From the NCBI GenBank assembly GCA_037043235.1, contig JAWRVZ010000041.1, positions 4,186,001 through 4,250,000 on the forward strand: a stretch of DNA of 64,000 bases. Reading direction: 5' to 3'. Source of the DNA: Rhodeus uyekii (lineage: Eukaryota; Chordata; Actinopteri; Cypriniformes; Acheilognathidae). The translations under genes were made by a program, and so were the position numbers. The stretch's first letter is position 1, and each line of letters begins with the position of its first letter. The notes below the pieces were generated by a model, which did no database searches, was not told the DNA's origin, and saw only the letters and a program-made list of their open reading frames with translations. Shown one piece after another: positions 11,810-23,344 of this stretch.

Positions 11810-13110
11810 CTCTCAGAAAAGCTCTCCCTGGGGCAAAATGTAAATCTTATTACCTTATTTACCCTGAAAGGGTGTATATTAGTACCTTAAGGAGGACTTA
11901 TTTTGCCCCTTTTTAAAGAAGAAATATAAGTCTTAGGTGTCCACAAATCTTAAAATACAGCACAGATCATGTATTATACCATACACACTGTTTTTGTGTG
12001 TACGTATTGTCCCGCATATAACCCGCAGACGCAGATAATCCGCACCCTTATATAGCCCGCGGGTTTTGGGTAAAATATCGTTGGCATAACCCGCACCCAT
12101 AGATTGATTAACTTTTTTGTGTAAGTTTACATTTAGAATATAGCTCGCATGACGTAAATTACTGTTAACTGTTCAGGCTCGGTACACAGTGCTTGTGCAC
12201 GTAAGCTGTCTCTAGGAGCTGTGCCTCAACTACAGGCTATATAAACGCATGTGACATTGAGGATTTTGAGAGTTTCAGTGATGAATCAGCAACCATATCA
12301 CCCTGTAGCCTAAGACTGGTTGCCCACTGAAGCAGGGTTGAGCCTGGTTAGTACCAGGATGGGAGACCTCCTGGGAATGACTAGGTTGCTGCTGGAAGAG
12401 GTGTTAGGAGGCCAGCAGGAGGTGCTCACCCTGTGGTCTGTGTGGGTCCTAATGCCCCAGTATAGTGACGGGGACACTGTACTGCAACAAGCACCGTCTT
12501 TCGGATGAGACGTTAAACCGAGGTCCTGACTCTCTGTGGTCATTAAAAATCCCAGGATGTCCTTCGCAAGAGTACGGGTTTAACCCCGGCATCCTGGCCA
12601 AATTTGCCCATTGGCCTTGGTCCATCATGGCCTCCTAATCACCCCCTTACACTAATTGGCTTCATTGCTCTGTCTCCTCTCCTTAGCTGGTGTGTGGTGA
12701 GCGTTCTGGCACAGGTTGCCGTCGCATCATCCAGGTGGATGCTGCACACTGGCGGTTGAGGAGATTCACACAATGGTTAAACATGTCTGTCTAGTGCATT
12801 TACATAGAAAAGCAATAAAAAAGTAGCTCAGCTGAATGGAAAAACACGTTCTGTGATCATTGATACAGCCAACAACAGAGCTTTTAGATTGTTTATCGTG
12901 TAGCTGAGACTAGCTGTTCGAGCGAGGAGATAAACATGGCAGACTGTGTACAGCACATTCATGTTCAATCACGATGTAAAAGTGAATTTTGCATAATAGG
13001 TCCCCTTTAATGATACATATTAGTACCTAATCTAATTTATCCAAATTAGTAGCTAAATGGTACATATTAGTGCTTTTTGAAAGGGTACCGAGAGTGAGAG
13101 GAAGCAAGTA
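11810..13110. repeat. Nested repeat cluster split by a SINE
   Basis: The outer flanks look like two halves of one dispersed repeat: CCCTGAAAGGGTGTATATTAGTACC on the left, and ATACATATTAGTACC... with GTACATATTAGTGC and GAAAGGGTACC on the right. Inside lies a second element beginning near TCCCGCATATAACCCGCAG (about 12010), and within that the SINE3-type element at 12303-12822. The layering is inferred from interrupted sequence blocks; exact ends could not be fixed. Confidence 0.45.
12303..12822 (+). mobile_element. SINE3-type element with 5S rRNA-derived head
   Basis: The head (about 12310-12380) resembles the 3' half of 5S rRNA, including the internal promoter elements: GAAGCAGGGTTGAGCC (box A region), TGGTTAGTACC (intermediate element) and GGATGGGAGACC (box C). 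The body has the SINE3 blocks CTTTCGGATGAGACGTTAAA, ATTAAAAATCCCAGGATGTC and GGCATCCTGGCCAAATTTGC, followed by the conserved deuterostome core TGGTGTGTGGTGAGCG...CATCCAGGTGGATGCTGCAC. The tail resembles a LINE 3' end. SINE3 was originally described from zebrafish. This copy carries many substitutions and is probably not transcribed. Confidence 0.88.
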
Positions 13111-13119
13111 TGCTGCCCT

Positions 13120-14045
13120 GAAAAATTTACTTTTAGTTAGACAAGCTAAAATATGATAAATATAGGTTTAAAGCACGATCCCTTACAGATTATCCTGTGA
13201 TGCTTCCTAGTTTGGTTTGTTCCTAATGTGACAGTAAAGAGAAATTGCCATGACTCTCACAACACATTCAATTTTTATGAACATTTTGATAGAAAAAAGT
13301 ACCTAAAAATCTTGTCTTATTCAAAAGGTTGGCATTTGAAATCTATTCCTTTTGTGAATGCAAGATTTAGATATTCAAAGTTGCAATTTAGTGTGATTAC
13401 TGTAATTGCATCGGGTGTCATTGAGCACAATGGTAAAAATGGCATCATCTCGAGCGCAGCGGAGGCATGGCGGAGATAATCGTGATATATAGATTTAAAC
13501 TGAGTCCGCAAGATACAATGAGGATTGCTACTTGCAGTTGAGACATACAGCATTTGAAGTGCAATTCAAAAAGGAAGTACAACAGTATGAAAAGTTCCTG
13601 TTTTGAGCAATTACATTGTAGCACAACACAAAGCAAACTAACTGCTTACCTGCCTGGAGAAACGATTCACTCATCAGCAAACCATGCAGCTTGATCTTGG
13701 CATAGGAGCAGGGTTGGGAATCTACTTTCAATTGGGGTCAAACACAGTTAAACTATCCTTATACTACCCTAAAAGCAGCTTAAAATCAACCCTTCTGACT
13801 TTCACTGTATGGACAAAAATGGTTTAAACGTTCCTCAAAATATTCCACAATAGAAAAAAAAGTCAATTTTTCTAAAAAAAAATTCTAAACTAACTTGTTC
13901 ACTAAATAAAGAGACAACATTGTGTGAGGTGAAAAAATAAAACCTGATATTTTCTTCAAATAGTGTTAAAGCTAAACTATTTTGCAGTTAGTAAACTAAA
14001 TTATTGTTGCCATTTAAAATTTTAGTTACTAGCATAGAAGATATT
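13120..14045. other. Non-coding spacer
   Basis: Open frames of up to 83 codons occur on both strands but lack start context, domain-like composition or splice pairs. The stretch holds A/T-rich low-complexity sequence near 13850-13990. No feature is supported. Confidence 0.45.
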
Positions 14046-14655
14046 TGTCAGGGTTCCATCACTTCAGTCGTGTTTTCTTGTGTTTTGGTGACAGAGCTCT
14101 GACATTGCCCTATTGTTGTGTCTTTGTGGGAACAGTGTCGAATGTCGACACTTTCAAGTGTCTTGAGTCACACGCGCACTCTCTTGTCTGTGTAGTGTCT
14201 TGTGTTCGGGTCATGATGTTCAATCCCGACACTTTGGTCTTGTACAGTCTTGATTTTGTGTCATGATTCGAACATTCATGGCCCGCGTGTTTATAGAAGT
14301 GTTTCCTCGTTCTCGTGTGCTCTACGTCATGTCACTGGACATGGTTTCGAGCCCTGCCCGTCTTGTTCCCTTGTTATAGTTTGATTTGCCCCAGCTGTTT
14401 TCCCTCATTAGCCCTTCCTTCTGTTACTTTTTAATGCCTTCATATTTGCCGTCTTGTGCCGTTTCATCTTCATACCATGGTTGTGTCTTTGCGGTCTTGT
14501 TCCTGTCCTGTATTTAGTCTAGTTTCCAAGTCAAGTCAGTGTAGTCTTATTTTTCCCCCTCGGGTGATTTCAGTTGTGTTTTTGTTATTTTTTATAAAAT
14601 TCCTCATCTACTGCATCCCTGAGTCCTCTCATCATCCCCTTACTATAACGTGACA
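14046..14655 (+). mobile_element. Solo LTR, family 2
   Basis: 610 bp starting TGTCAGGGTTCC and ending ACGTGACA, with near-matching 5-bp flanks (ATATT at 14041-14045, ATAGT at 14656-14660). The layout is LTR-like: T/G-rich U3, a TATTTAGTC box near 14512, an ATAAAATTCCTC signal near 14595 and CTGAGTCCTC before the end. The same family occurs in the opposite direction at about 54515-55256, matching over several hundred bases (for example CTTGTCTGTGTA, CTTTGGTCT, TTTTGTGTC). The open frames inside have no coding meaning. Confidence 0.78.
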
Positions 14656-17600
14656 ATAGTAGTCTAGCAAGCATCACTATGCTTTTAGTTAGCTACTCTC
14701 CAACACTGCTTAGGAGGTACAACAAGGGATTTTCATTTCATAGCTGACAGGAAGAATGTTATCATTACAAGGAAGAGAACTGACAATAGTTCTACTAAAT
14801 TTCCTTCTAATGCTCCCCACATCCTTCACGCTCTCAAAGAGTGTTTAACAGGGTGCAATAGTTGAGCGACAGTCAGCATCTCCTCTCTGACCTTGCACAG
14901 ATAAGAAATTTGCTTTGCCTTTGCTGAGTGGAAGCTGAGAAGTGAAGCTTGTCCAGATTTCCCTTCACAGGAAAGGACAAAATGTCACAGGTCGCAATGA
15001 CTCGGCTCTCACTCTCACAGCATTTCAGTTCCTGGTCAGAGTCAGGCGGCCGATTGATAAACTAATATGACATTTCTTTAGGTCTCTGCTACAGGTTTAA
15101 ACCAGCTGTGTCTAATATCTAAAAGTGTTATTATCTCTCAGAAAACATGTTCTTTTTTTTAGATTATATGTAGTGTGGAGTAGGACAAAAAGGTGTAAAG
15201 TTAACGCTACTACAAAGTATTTAATCTAGAAAGTGTATTTGATCTGACCGCACAGATGTACGACCACCCTGTGCTACGATAATGCTTTCAAAACACAGTT
15301 TAATCCCATATGAAAGCAAACTTTAGATACAGTATGTATGAAACCAAGGCAGGGGGAAAGACATGAATAAACATGAATGTCTTACCAGGACCTCTCTTCT
15401 TCTTCACTATAGAGGTCAGTAGGGCCACAGAGGCACAAAGGGCCTCACGGTGGGTGCATATAGCGGGCGTCCATGGAATTGAGACAATAGTTCCTCTTAA
15501 TGATTGTTACTAAAATGTTGAGTAGGCCATACCGCATTTTTCATTTTCTATAGAGTACGTATATACCTACAGGTCCTCAACCATAATTGATCAGTGTTTG
15601 TGCACAACAGCAGATGGGAAGTGCAGAACTGGTTGCATTGCATTTGATTAAGAAGGATTGGAAATGTCTGGTGTGGTCAGGAGAAGAATATGTCTTGCCC
15701 TCTTTCACTAGCAATGCAGATGTGCGCTGCATAGAATGTTGTAAATTCTGTTTTGAGCAATAGATGTTTTCAGCAACATAAAACACATATGGATAAATAA
15801 GAGAAGCAACCTAATCGCTCTAAATTTTTCGAAATGATTTTCAGTTCCTCAAAATGAGGCAAATCTCATCAGTATCTTTGAATAATTCTCTAGATTCCAC
15901 ATCAAATGAGCCTTCCACTGAGATGCTGCTAAAGAATTCAATGCACATAAAAAGGCAGAGACTGCAGTCACATGTTAATGTGCCAACAGGATTGATGCGA
16001 GTCTGTTTTGTGAGTCTGACAGCTGTTTAGGCAGGTTGCATAAAGTAATAGTCTAGTGAGGAATCAGTTAGAACATAAACAACGTAGAGAAACTTAGAGT
16101 CAACATGACCCATTCACTTTCCATTTTACTTCTGTAATTTGATGCATTTATAAATGAAAAAGGAACAACATGTAAACTTGAAAGTGGTGTTATATACCGG
16201 AATGGACCAGTGCAAGATCTAATTTACCTGATATCTATTCATTAGCATTCAATTTCATCTTTATGGTAGCATTCGGCTGGTGCATGAAGTCCATGACAAC
16301 GAGGACGATGGATGAAGAAAAAAGATCACTGGTGAAACGACAATAACAATTCTTTTTCTGAAGAAAAACATTTGATTTAGTCTAAGTAAACTGCTATTTT
16401 TGAATGGACATCACTGGCAAAAGTTGCAATTTGTTCAAATAATGGTATATTTTACCATCAGGGCCGAAACTGACCAGTTGGTTGATAATATGATATGTGG
16501 TCATAGGGGAGGAATTAAAAATAAAAAGGGATTGCTGAAGACAAGGAAAACTGTAGCTAATATATAAACTACAAACTTCTGAATCTGAATTTTTATAAAT
16601 GGAGAATGCATTTTTAAAAGAACATGACAAATTAGAACCATCTGTAAACTGAGTTTCTGTATTTTGTGTCAGGTTCTCTTGAGATATGAATGGTTCAGGG
16701 ATTGTAGGACTAATGGCGTTGGTCTACATTTGACACAGGTCCATCTGCTGGCTTATAAGAAGAAAATTACAGTAAAAAAAAAAAAAACTTTTCTTTTTTA
16801 CTCTACAGACAATGAATGCCTGTAAATATTTAAATGTGCCATTCAAATAAAAGAATCAAACATGACTGACAGACAAGCCGTCTTCCCTGCAATGTCATGA
16901 GGATATTCTGAAGTGCTTTGTCAGTCTCACAAAGGAGTGCCGACTGCATTGCCTTTCTTTTGCCCCATATTATTATACCCTATAGACACTGCACTTTGGA
17001 AATGTCATTGTGTATGTAAAAATGCACACCATTACTTGGAAAAATCAATGCTGTTTCGCTAAGAGCCACGGTAAACACAGCGTCCCATTAAGGTGATCAT
17101 TTCTGTGCTCTTGATCACATGACTCAAGAGAAAATGTTTATAATTTCGCTGATTTAAAAACACAATTGTGATGGCAAATACAGCCTTGATAAGAGACATG
17201 CCCGCAAAAGCTTTCTGTATATGATCGGAAATAGCGATATGAGAATAGCACTGTTGGCTTATCTAGTCTTTCACTTTTCTTATAAAATGGAATTAAGCAA
17301 GTTTTTTTGTACACAAAGCAAGTGCACTCACATGATGCTATTGTAAACGCTCATCCATCTGAATGTCAGGCTAATGAAATGTTTAAGAATGAGAACTCTA
17401 GCTGAGTTTAAATTACTTAAACAACTGAAGCAGACAGAAGAGGGTGAGAAGATGAGGGTAAAGACAGGGAGAGATGGAAGGGGGTTAGAAAACAGCTTCC
17501 CTTCAGGCAACAGTCTGTTTGGAACCAGGAGGAGGAAATTCTCTCAAAACATCAGACACTGAGAGGCAACAGACAGTGTTACCTCTCAATAACTGAGAGT

Positions 17601-19414
17601 CAGAGAGAAGGAATAATCTAATCATTTGAAATTGAATAGCGTGCCATTATAGCCATTGCTTACATTCACCATACTAAAAATAACAACAAAAATGACTTGA
17701 GATAATTTTCATCATAGAATATGCACGTTATAAGAGGCTATGGAAGATGTTCAGTCACGATTTATCCTTTTAAAATTGCCAATGTCAATAATTATGAGGT
17801 TATAAATTATTTTCTTGCACAACATGCAAAAGTAAAGGGTTTCTTACACACAAACACAACACACACTTTCACACAGGCATGTTTTAGTTATCTAACAGAA
17901 AATCGAAACTTGAATGCAAAGAGGCTGTTTTTGTCCTCAGAGTAGTGCAATATCACACTTTGCTTACAATATTTCACATCAACTTTGAAAACGGAGTTTC
18001 CCCCCTCCCCTTTACTCATTGTTATGGCTGGTGGCACTTTCTGACTTTATGATGTTATGGATATATGCAAAGGAATTCGCACCGGACAGTTTGATATATT
18101 AAAATGAGATTGTCTGGAAAAGGTATCTTTCTCACAGATGATTGGTCATAATGAGGAAGCAGAATAATTATCTTATGTGTTTAGAATATACAACCTTTAC
18201 TGTCCTAGGTCTAATTTTCCAGAAGAGACAAGAATCGGTCTTGGTTTTAAAATAAGGGCTGAAAGTTAGTTTGAAAAATGAATCGAGAGAAGACAAAGGT
18301 TTCTAAAAATACATTCATTTTAGAGGAAGGCAGACTCTCTTACAGTAAAACTCAGCCCATCCTTGTCATCATTGCAGAGGCTTTGATGGAGACAGGGTCT
18401 TTGTGATCACAAAGGATAAAGTGTGAATTATGCACATTATCTGGTGTCTCTCCCTCATTAGCAGCACAATACACAGGTACCGGAGCACCAAACAGCATAT
18501 GCCTCAGAACACTGACTGTCATGACAATTGGGAAGATAAACAGTTCCCTTAATCATTTTTTCTTCTTCTTTTGTGGCAGCTTGCATATGCTATGCATTCT
18601 ACTGGACATGTGCTATAATTAGATCCCCAGTCATTTCTCTCTTTTATGTGACAAATGCTATTTTTCATTGTCATTTGAAACACTCAGAAGGTGGCATTAG
18701 ACTATTTATTCATCTTAATCAAGCAATACTCAACTATAACTGTAACTGTTATGAATTATACAACACAATCAACCTTCCAACAAATTGAAAAATAAATCAA
18801 GTCAATCAAGTTTTGGTTTGCACCAACTGGCATAAAGATCAATCTTAGATCGGCAAACCCATTTTATTATTGCCAAAGAACACCAGCAGAGGGCACTCAG
18901 TAGGACTGAGACGCTGCTGGCATGAAGTGTGCAGTTATACTTTAACCACTTTGTTTTGCATGCATATGATGATCCACAGATATTGATATTCATTTTACTG
19001 TTTTCTTCTTTTTTGTGTGCTAAAAGTACAATTTACTTAAAGAGTAATCAAAATAAATATTTCACAGAATGTTTGATGCATTCATCTATAAATCATAAAT
19101 AGCATTATATCTAAAGATGACAAAAAATAAAAAATAAAGATAGCAAGAGCTTCAAGTATTTATTAGACGTAATTAGCTATAAGTGCCATACTGAATATGA
19201 TTTAACAGCCAGTGTGCCAGTGAAATTGAGATGTTGCATGAAAATGTAACCCCTGTTTGGCCTCTCTGTTATATTGCAGGAGAGATTTGGACAGGATGAG
19301 TAAAGCACCTGTTGAAAGGGGTGAGATTGAGACACTTTGGGCTCATAAGATCTAACCAAATCTCTTATTAATATAGTATGGATTTGCTTACATAGTATTG
19401 GGGGTGGGATGGGG
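14656..19414. other. Upstream non-coding DNA, no gene seen
   Basis: About 4.8 kb without recognisable genes, SINEs or terminal repeats. Short poly-A and poly-T runs (for example near 16777) and TATA-rich stretches are present. Some parts may be conserved regulatory DNA of the IQSEC gene, but this cannot be judged from one sequence. Confidence 0.45.
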
Positions 19415-19665
19415 GTTAATTTGGTCTACAAGCCTGGCCAAATTGGTCTAGTTGGTCTCCCAACCTGACCAACTGAAAATTCCCTAAACTTCTTTAAAAC
19501 AAGCCAGCATATCAGGCATCTTAGACTGGTTTAAGATACTTTCATCTGGTCTGACTGGGAGACCAGCTTGCCAATCACGCTCAACACCAGTTTAACCAGC
19601 AAACCATCTTATGTTGTTATTCTTAAGCAGGGTTTTAGCTGGTTAGACTGTGAAAGCCACTTGAC
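19415..19665. repeat. ACCAGC/GCTGGT-type dispersed repeat
   Basis: Repeated blocks such as TTGGTCTCCCAACCTGACC, GGTCTGACTGGGAGACCAGC, CCAGTTTAACCAGC and TTTTAGCTGGTTAGAC form overlapping direct and inverted repeats. A smaller relative is seen at 39245-39305. This element type is common in cyprinids. It runs directly into the 33-bp minisatellite. Confidence 0.55.
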
Positions 19666-19670
19666 CACTT

Positions 19671-20055
19671 AAACTATCTTCACACACCAACTTAAACCAA
19701 CTAAAACTATCTTCACACACCAACTTAAACCAACTAAAACTATCTTCACACACCAACTTAAACCAACTAAAACTATCTTCACACACCAACTTAAACCAAC
19801 TAAAACTATCTTCACACACCAACTTAAACCAACTAAAACTATCTTCACACACCAACTTAAACCAACTAAAACTATCTTCACACACCAACTTAAACCAACT
19901 AAAACTATCTTCACACACCAACTTAAACCAACTAAAACTATCTTCACACACCAACTTAAACCATCTTCACACACCAACTTAAACCAACTAAAACTAACTT
20001 CACACACCAACTTAAACCAACTAAAACTAGCTTTTACACACTAACTTAAACTATC
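19671..20055. repeat. 33-bp minisatellite just upstream of the IQSEC promoter
   Basis: Nine nearly identical 33-bp units start (at TATCTTCAC) at 19675, 19708, 19741, 19774, 19807, 19840, 19873, 19906 and 19939. They are followed by a shortened unit at about 19962 and two diverged units ending near 20055. The unit contains ACCAACTTAAACCAACTA and is C/A-rich on the + strand. Because 33 is a multiple of three, minus-strand frames stay open for over 100 codons, but this is an artefact of the period. Confidence 0.95.
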
Positions 20056-20214
20056 TAAACCCACCTAACCAGCTAGGACAGAACTGATTATGAATTAAAA
20101 AAAAAATATATCAGCAGGTTGTAACTGTTTTGGAGGGGCAAATAATGCACCAGGATGAATACTTACACTGCTTACCTTAACAGTCCACCCATTGAAGGGT
20201 TAAGTGGATTTACC

Positions 20215-20399
20215 ATCCACGGGAGCGGGTTAGTTATTGTGGCGCAGCGCAGATCCTCTGGACGGCGCGCTGCAGCGGGCGAGCGCTCGAGCGCAACTTC
20301 AGTACTCAGGACCGAGCGCCGACAGCAGTCAGCAGTGCCAGCAAACATAAACAATGGCGGAGCGGCTGTAAACCCAGCTCGGCGGATCGAATTTGCCCC
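20215..20399 (+). promoter_or_regulatory. CpG-rich promoter and 5'UTR of the IQSEC gene
   Basis: An abrupt rise in GC and CpG content in an otherwise AT-rich region, continuing into exon 1 and the start of intron 1 (to about 20900). There is no obvious TATA box close to the start codon; the nearest AT-rich tract is at 20098-20112. A perfect 12-bp palindrome GCGCTCGAGCGC lies at 20283-20294. This is typical of a TATA-less CpG-island promoter with dispersed starts. The transcription start cannot be fixed from sequence alone, so the split between promoter and 5'UTR is an inference. Confidence 0.65.
20354..20371 (+). promoter_or_regulatory. Short upstream ORF (5 codons)
   Basis: ATG at 20354 in a strong initiation context (A at -3, G at +4) encodes only M-A-E-R-L before TAA at 20369-20371. 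It lies 28 bp before the main start codon and does not overlap it. The main ATG at 20400 has the weaker context CCC before ATGG. If the transcript starts upstream of 20354, this uORF should lower or tune translation of the IQSEC protein. Confidence 0.55.
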
Positions 20400-20686
20400 A
20401 TGGACGGGCATTTCGCGTACATCGACATGGAAAACCCGACCGAAAACCCCAGCAAGGCGGCGGAGTACCTGAAAGAGCTGAATAAAATCATCGAAACCCA
20501 ACAGGAGTTGTTGGAGAAGCAGAAGAATCGGATTGAACAGCTCGAACAGCAAGTGTGTGATCTTTGTCAAGAGAACGCGTGCTTGAAGGATCAGCACCAG
20601 AGGCACCTGGCCACCTGCAGACTGATACAACAGGGCAACAGTCACCCCACGCTGGGTGCCATAAAGGAGAACGTGATCCAAGAAAA
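20400..20686 (+). CDS. iqsec1: IQSEC (BRAG) family ARF-GEF, first coding exon (N-terminal coiled coil)
   Basis: The exon encodes 95 codons plus two bases. After a short lead (M1-N14) comes S-K-A-A-E-Y-L-K-E-L-N-K-I-I-E and a heptad-patterned helix rich in Q, E, L and K to about residue 66. This is the N-terminal coiled coil that in IQSEC proteins supports self-assembly. The pattern matches the IQSEC2 start (AVEYLLELNNIIESQQ) and less closely that of IQSEC3, so iqsec1 is favoured by elimination; the paralogue is not proven. Full-length members exchange nucleotide on ARF6 through a SEC7-PH unit and bind calmodulin through an IQ motif; they act at postsynaptic and endosomal membranes. Those domains are absent here and must lie past 64 kb. 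The exon ends at donor AAAA|GTAAGA with phase 2 (two bases, AA, carried over); reading on reaches TAA inside the donor. A second in-frame ATG (codon 10, 20427) has a better context than the first. Confidence 0.82.
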
Positions 20687-23344
20687 GTAAGAGTCCTACT
20701 TTTGCAAAAAGCTGTCACTGCTTGTTTCGTGTCTCGTTTGGACTGTGTATGAATGGAATGTCTAAGCAGGCATGTCAACGGTGTATGCTGATTTTTAATA
20801 TGACTAGTTATGATCCACTAGTGTTTATTAGTGGGTCTCAACGACACTGAACAGGCTCGCTCGCTTAACGGGACGGCTTTGGGTGTGAGTAAATACCGAC
20901 ACTGTCAAACGTCACCGGGCATTATATATCAAAAATATATAATTTATATAACTCTCAGGCAGCTCACAGTCAGTTAGAAAACGTACATTAAAAGCAATTT
21001 TGAATAATTCGCTCCATTCTACCATGCTCAAAATGCTGTCTCGATATTCAGTTTGCTTGGACACACACCCCATGTCGACGGCGTTCAATTTTGACAGGCT
21101 TTTGACACTTGAAAATGTCTACACAGCGTCATTTTGGAAACGTAATCCTTGCTTGTTCCACGTATCAACTCTGCTATTCATACTTTATCCGGGGTTAGTA
21201 AATAATCCTGGGTTGACGGGTTTATACATTTTACACTGTGCCCTCCTAAACACGGGGTAATGTTCTTATTTGCATATGTATGAGGTTAGGTAACGTTGAT
21301 TGGACAAATACAGTACACATTTTGTTTTAATAACGGTGTGTCCATCTATTGAAATGTTGCCAAATAGATCCGCAGCAGTTGGCATACAGCAAAAATTAAT
21401 TCTCTTCATCATTTCAGTGAACTTGTTTGCCTTCCCAGATCGACATGTTTAACCGTATCTCTTAGACATGGAGACTAAACAGCGCGTGAAAGTTCTAAAG
21501 AACTGTAGAAAGCTCATGAATATTTAACGTGGCAAGCTCTGATTGGGTTGCTAGTTGCTAAACAACGCGCTAAACCAATATTCTCTGGAGAACAAGGGGC
21601 GCTAACCTGGGATTAAAATAGGTTAACCCAGGGCTAAGTGTAAAGTGAAACGCCCTAAAGACGTCTGGCTAAACTGAAGCCGCTTTTCTCATCTCTTTTA
21701 GCAATAATTTTCAAATTATTTGAAAATACCAGATTTAATTAAGATCTTAAAAATCTGTATTCCATCTGCACTAGTTTTTAATTGATTTCAGCCCGTCTTT
21801 GTGAGACTAATATGTGGACTAAAATGGCAAAAATGTTCCAGTTTCGCTTTATATCCTTGTGAGCTTTTAACGTATTTATTTGTGGACTGTTATTTAACTA
21901 TAATCTTTAGAAAGGGCATCATATTAATGTCTTTGTGAATGTCTGAGCTGAACTGGCCATTTGGAATTCCTACACAAGCCTCATTTTCGACAGTGTTACG
22001 TCACAAGGCTACACTGAAGAAAGCGACTTAAGTATTCTAATATGCTATAATTTTATTGTGTTGACAATCAGGAGCTAACACGGCTTCTGGTGCCATCCTA
22101 CATGATGGGTTTGCGGGCTTGATTCAGTGTGTTAGGATTTCCAAGTGGATTCACTGCTAGAGATAAGTGTTTATCTGGCATATTTGTGGAAATTTACATG
22201 AGTGTATGGATGAGTCAGAGACATTTCTCCCCAAGACATGTGGCGTTTTTAAGCCGAGGTTGGATTTGGAATTTAGCTGTTACATTAGTGCATTATCCCC
22301 TGTAATGCAAATGTAGTGGCTGATCACTCATGATCTCTAATTTTTACAGTTTATATTGTGCAGTCATTTTCTATTTTCATCCAAAGAAGTATCCTTTAAA
22401 GACGATGGTGATGTCTCATGAGCTGAGTTGCACTTTACTTGCTCTTTCTACAGTGCATTTTGTCAATAACGTCTGTTGGAATTCATTGCAGAAAGGTTGC
22501 AGAGGTAGAAAGTTTGTCTTTCACCTTCACCTTTCTTCTAAGCAGTGCAGATTCTGTGAGATTGAAATGCTGTATCTGTTCTGTACAACTCGAGATTAGG
22601 GAAGATATAGTTTAATCTTATTTCTGGTATTTTACAGTGACTGAGCTCTGTGGTGTAACATTGGCCCATACATTTTATTTCCCACTTGCTATTTGCATTT
22701 TGCATATGCCTGACTTATCTTTTCCCTGCTTAAATGTCAAAACAATTCTGTTCATAATATGCTCGCACTTTGTTTGAGTCTCTTTTCCACCATTGGGTTC
22801 TTGTTGGTACGTTACAGTTTCTTTTTGTGGTGCTATGTAATCAGAATTATAATTTATATGTGACATGCATCTGCTGTTACCTCGGTGGTGCAAGAGTTCT
22901 ATTAAGCTTGACTCTGTTGGTAACATTTCATCTTTTAGGCTTGCTTTTTTTATTCTGCTAAAGCACAGGAAAAACATGGAGCATGTGAAGCAGCATAAAG
23001 AAGATAAAATGTTTATCATCATTTGCAGAAAGGTTATATATTTCTCTGTATATGAACCAACAGAAAGGTTCACAGATTAGTTGACAAGAGCAATCACTAT
23101 AGAGTAAAATAAAATAAGAAATTATATATTTATATACTGTATTATACAAAACGTCATTACATCACTAAAGGTATTCCACCAGCATGATGGAGGAGCTTAA
23201 AACTGTTTGTACCGTGCTAAACCTGAACTACAACTGGGACTGTTCCTCACTGTCCTGGAACCTGATTGGCACTTAGGACGAAAAAAGTTTGATATTTGTA
23301 GTCAATATCTTAAATTTATAGAGCAATGTGATTGCCTGTGTGAT

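Noticed and set aside
12310..12543. A functional 5S rRNA gene
   Set aside because: Only the 3' half of 5S with its internal promoter is recognisable, and it continues into SINE3 body sequence; it is a retrotransposon head, not a gene.
19643..20010. Minus-strand open frames of over 100 codons with a repeated V-C-E-D-S-F-S-W-F-K-L motif
   Set aside because: They are produced by the 33-bp minisatellite, whose period is a multiple of three; frames stay open without coding selection.
20172..20681. Minus-strand open frame of 169 codons overlapping IQSEC exon 1
   Set aside because: It is the antisense shadow of a CpG-rich, stop-poor exon; the coiled-coil protein on the + strand explains the conservation pattern, and the antisense protein has no recognisable features.
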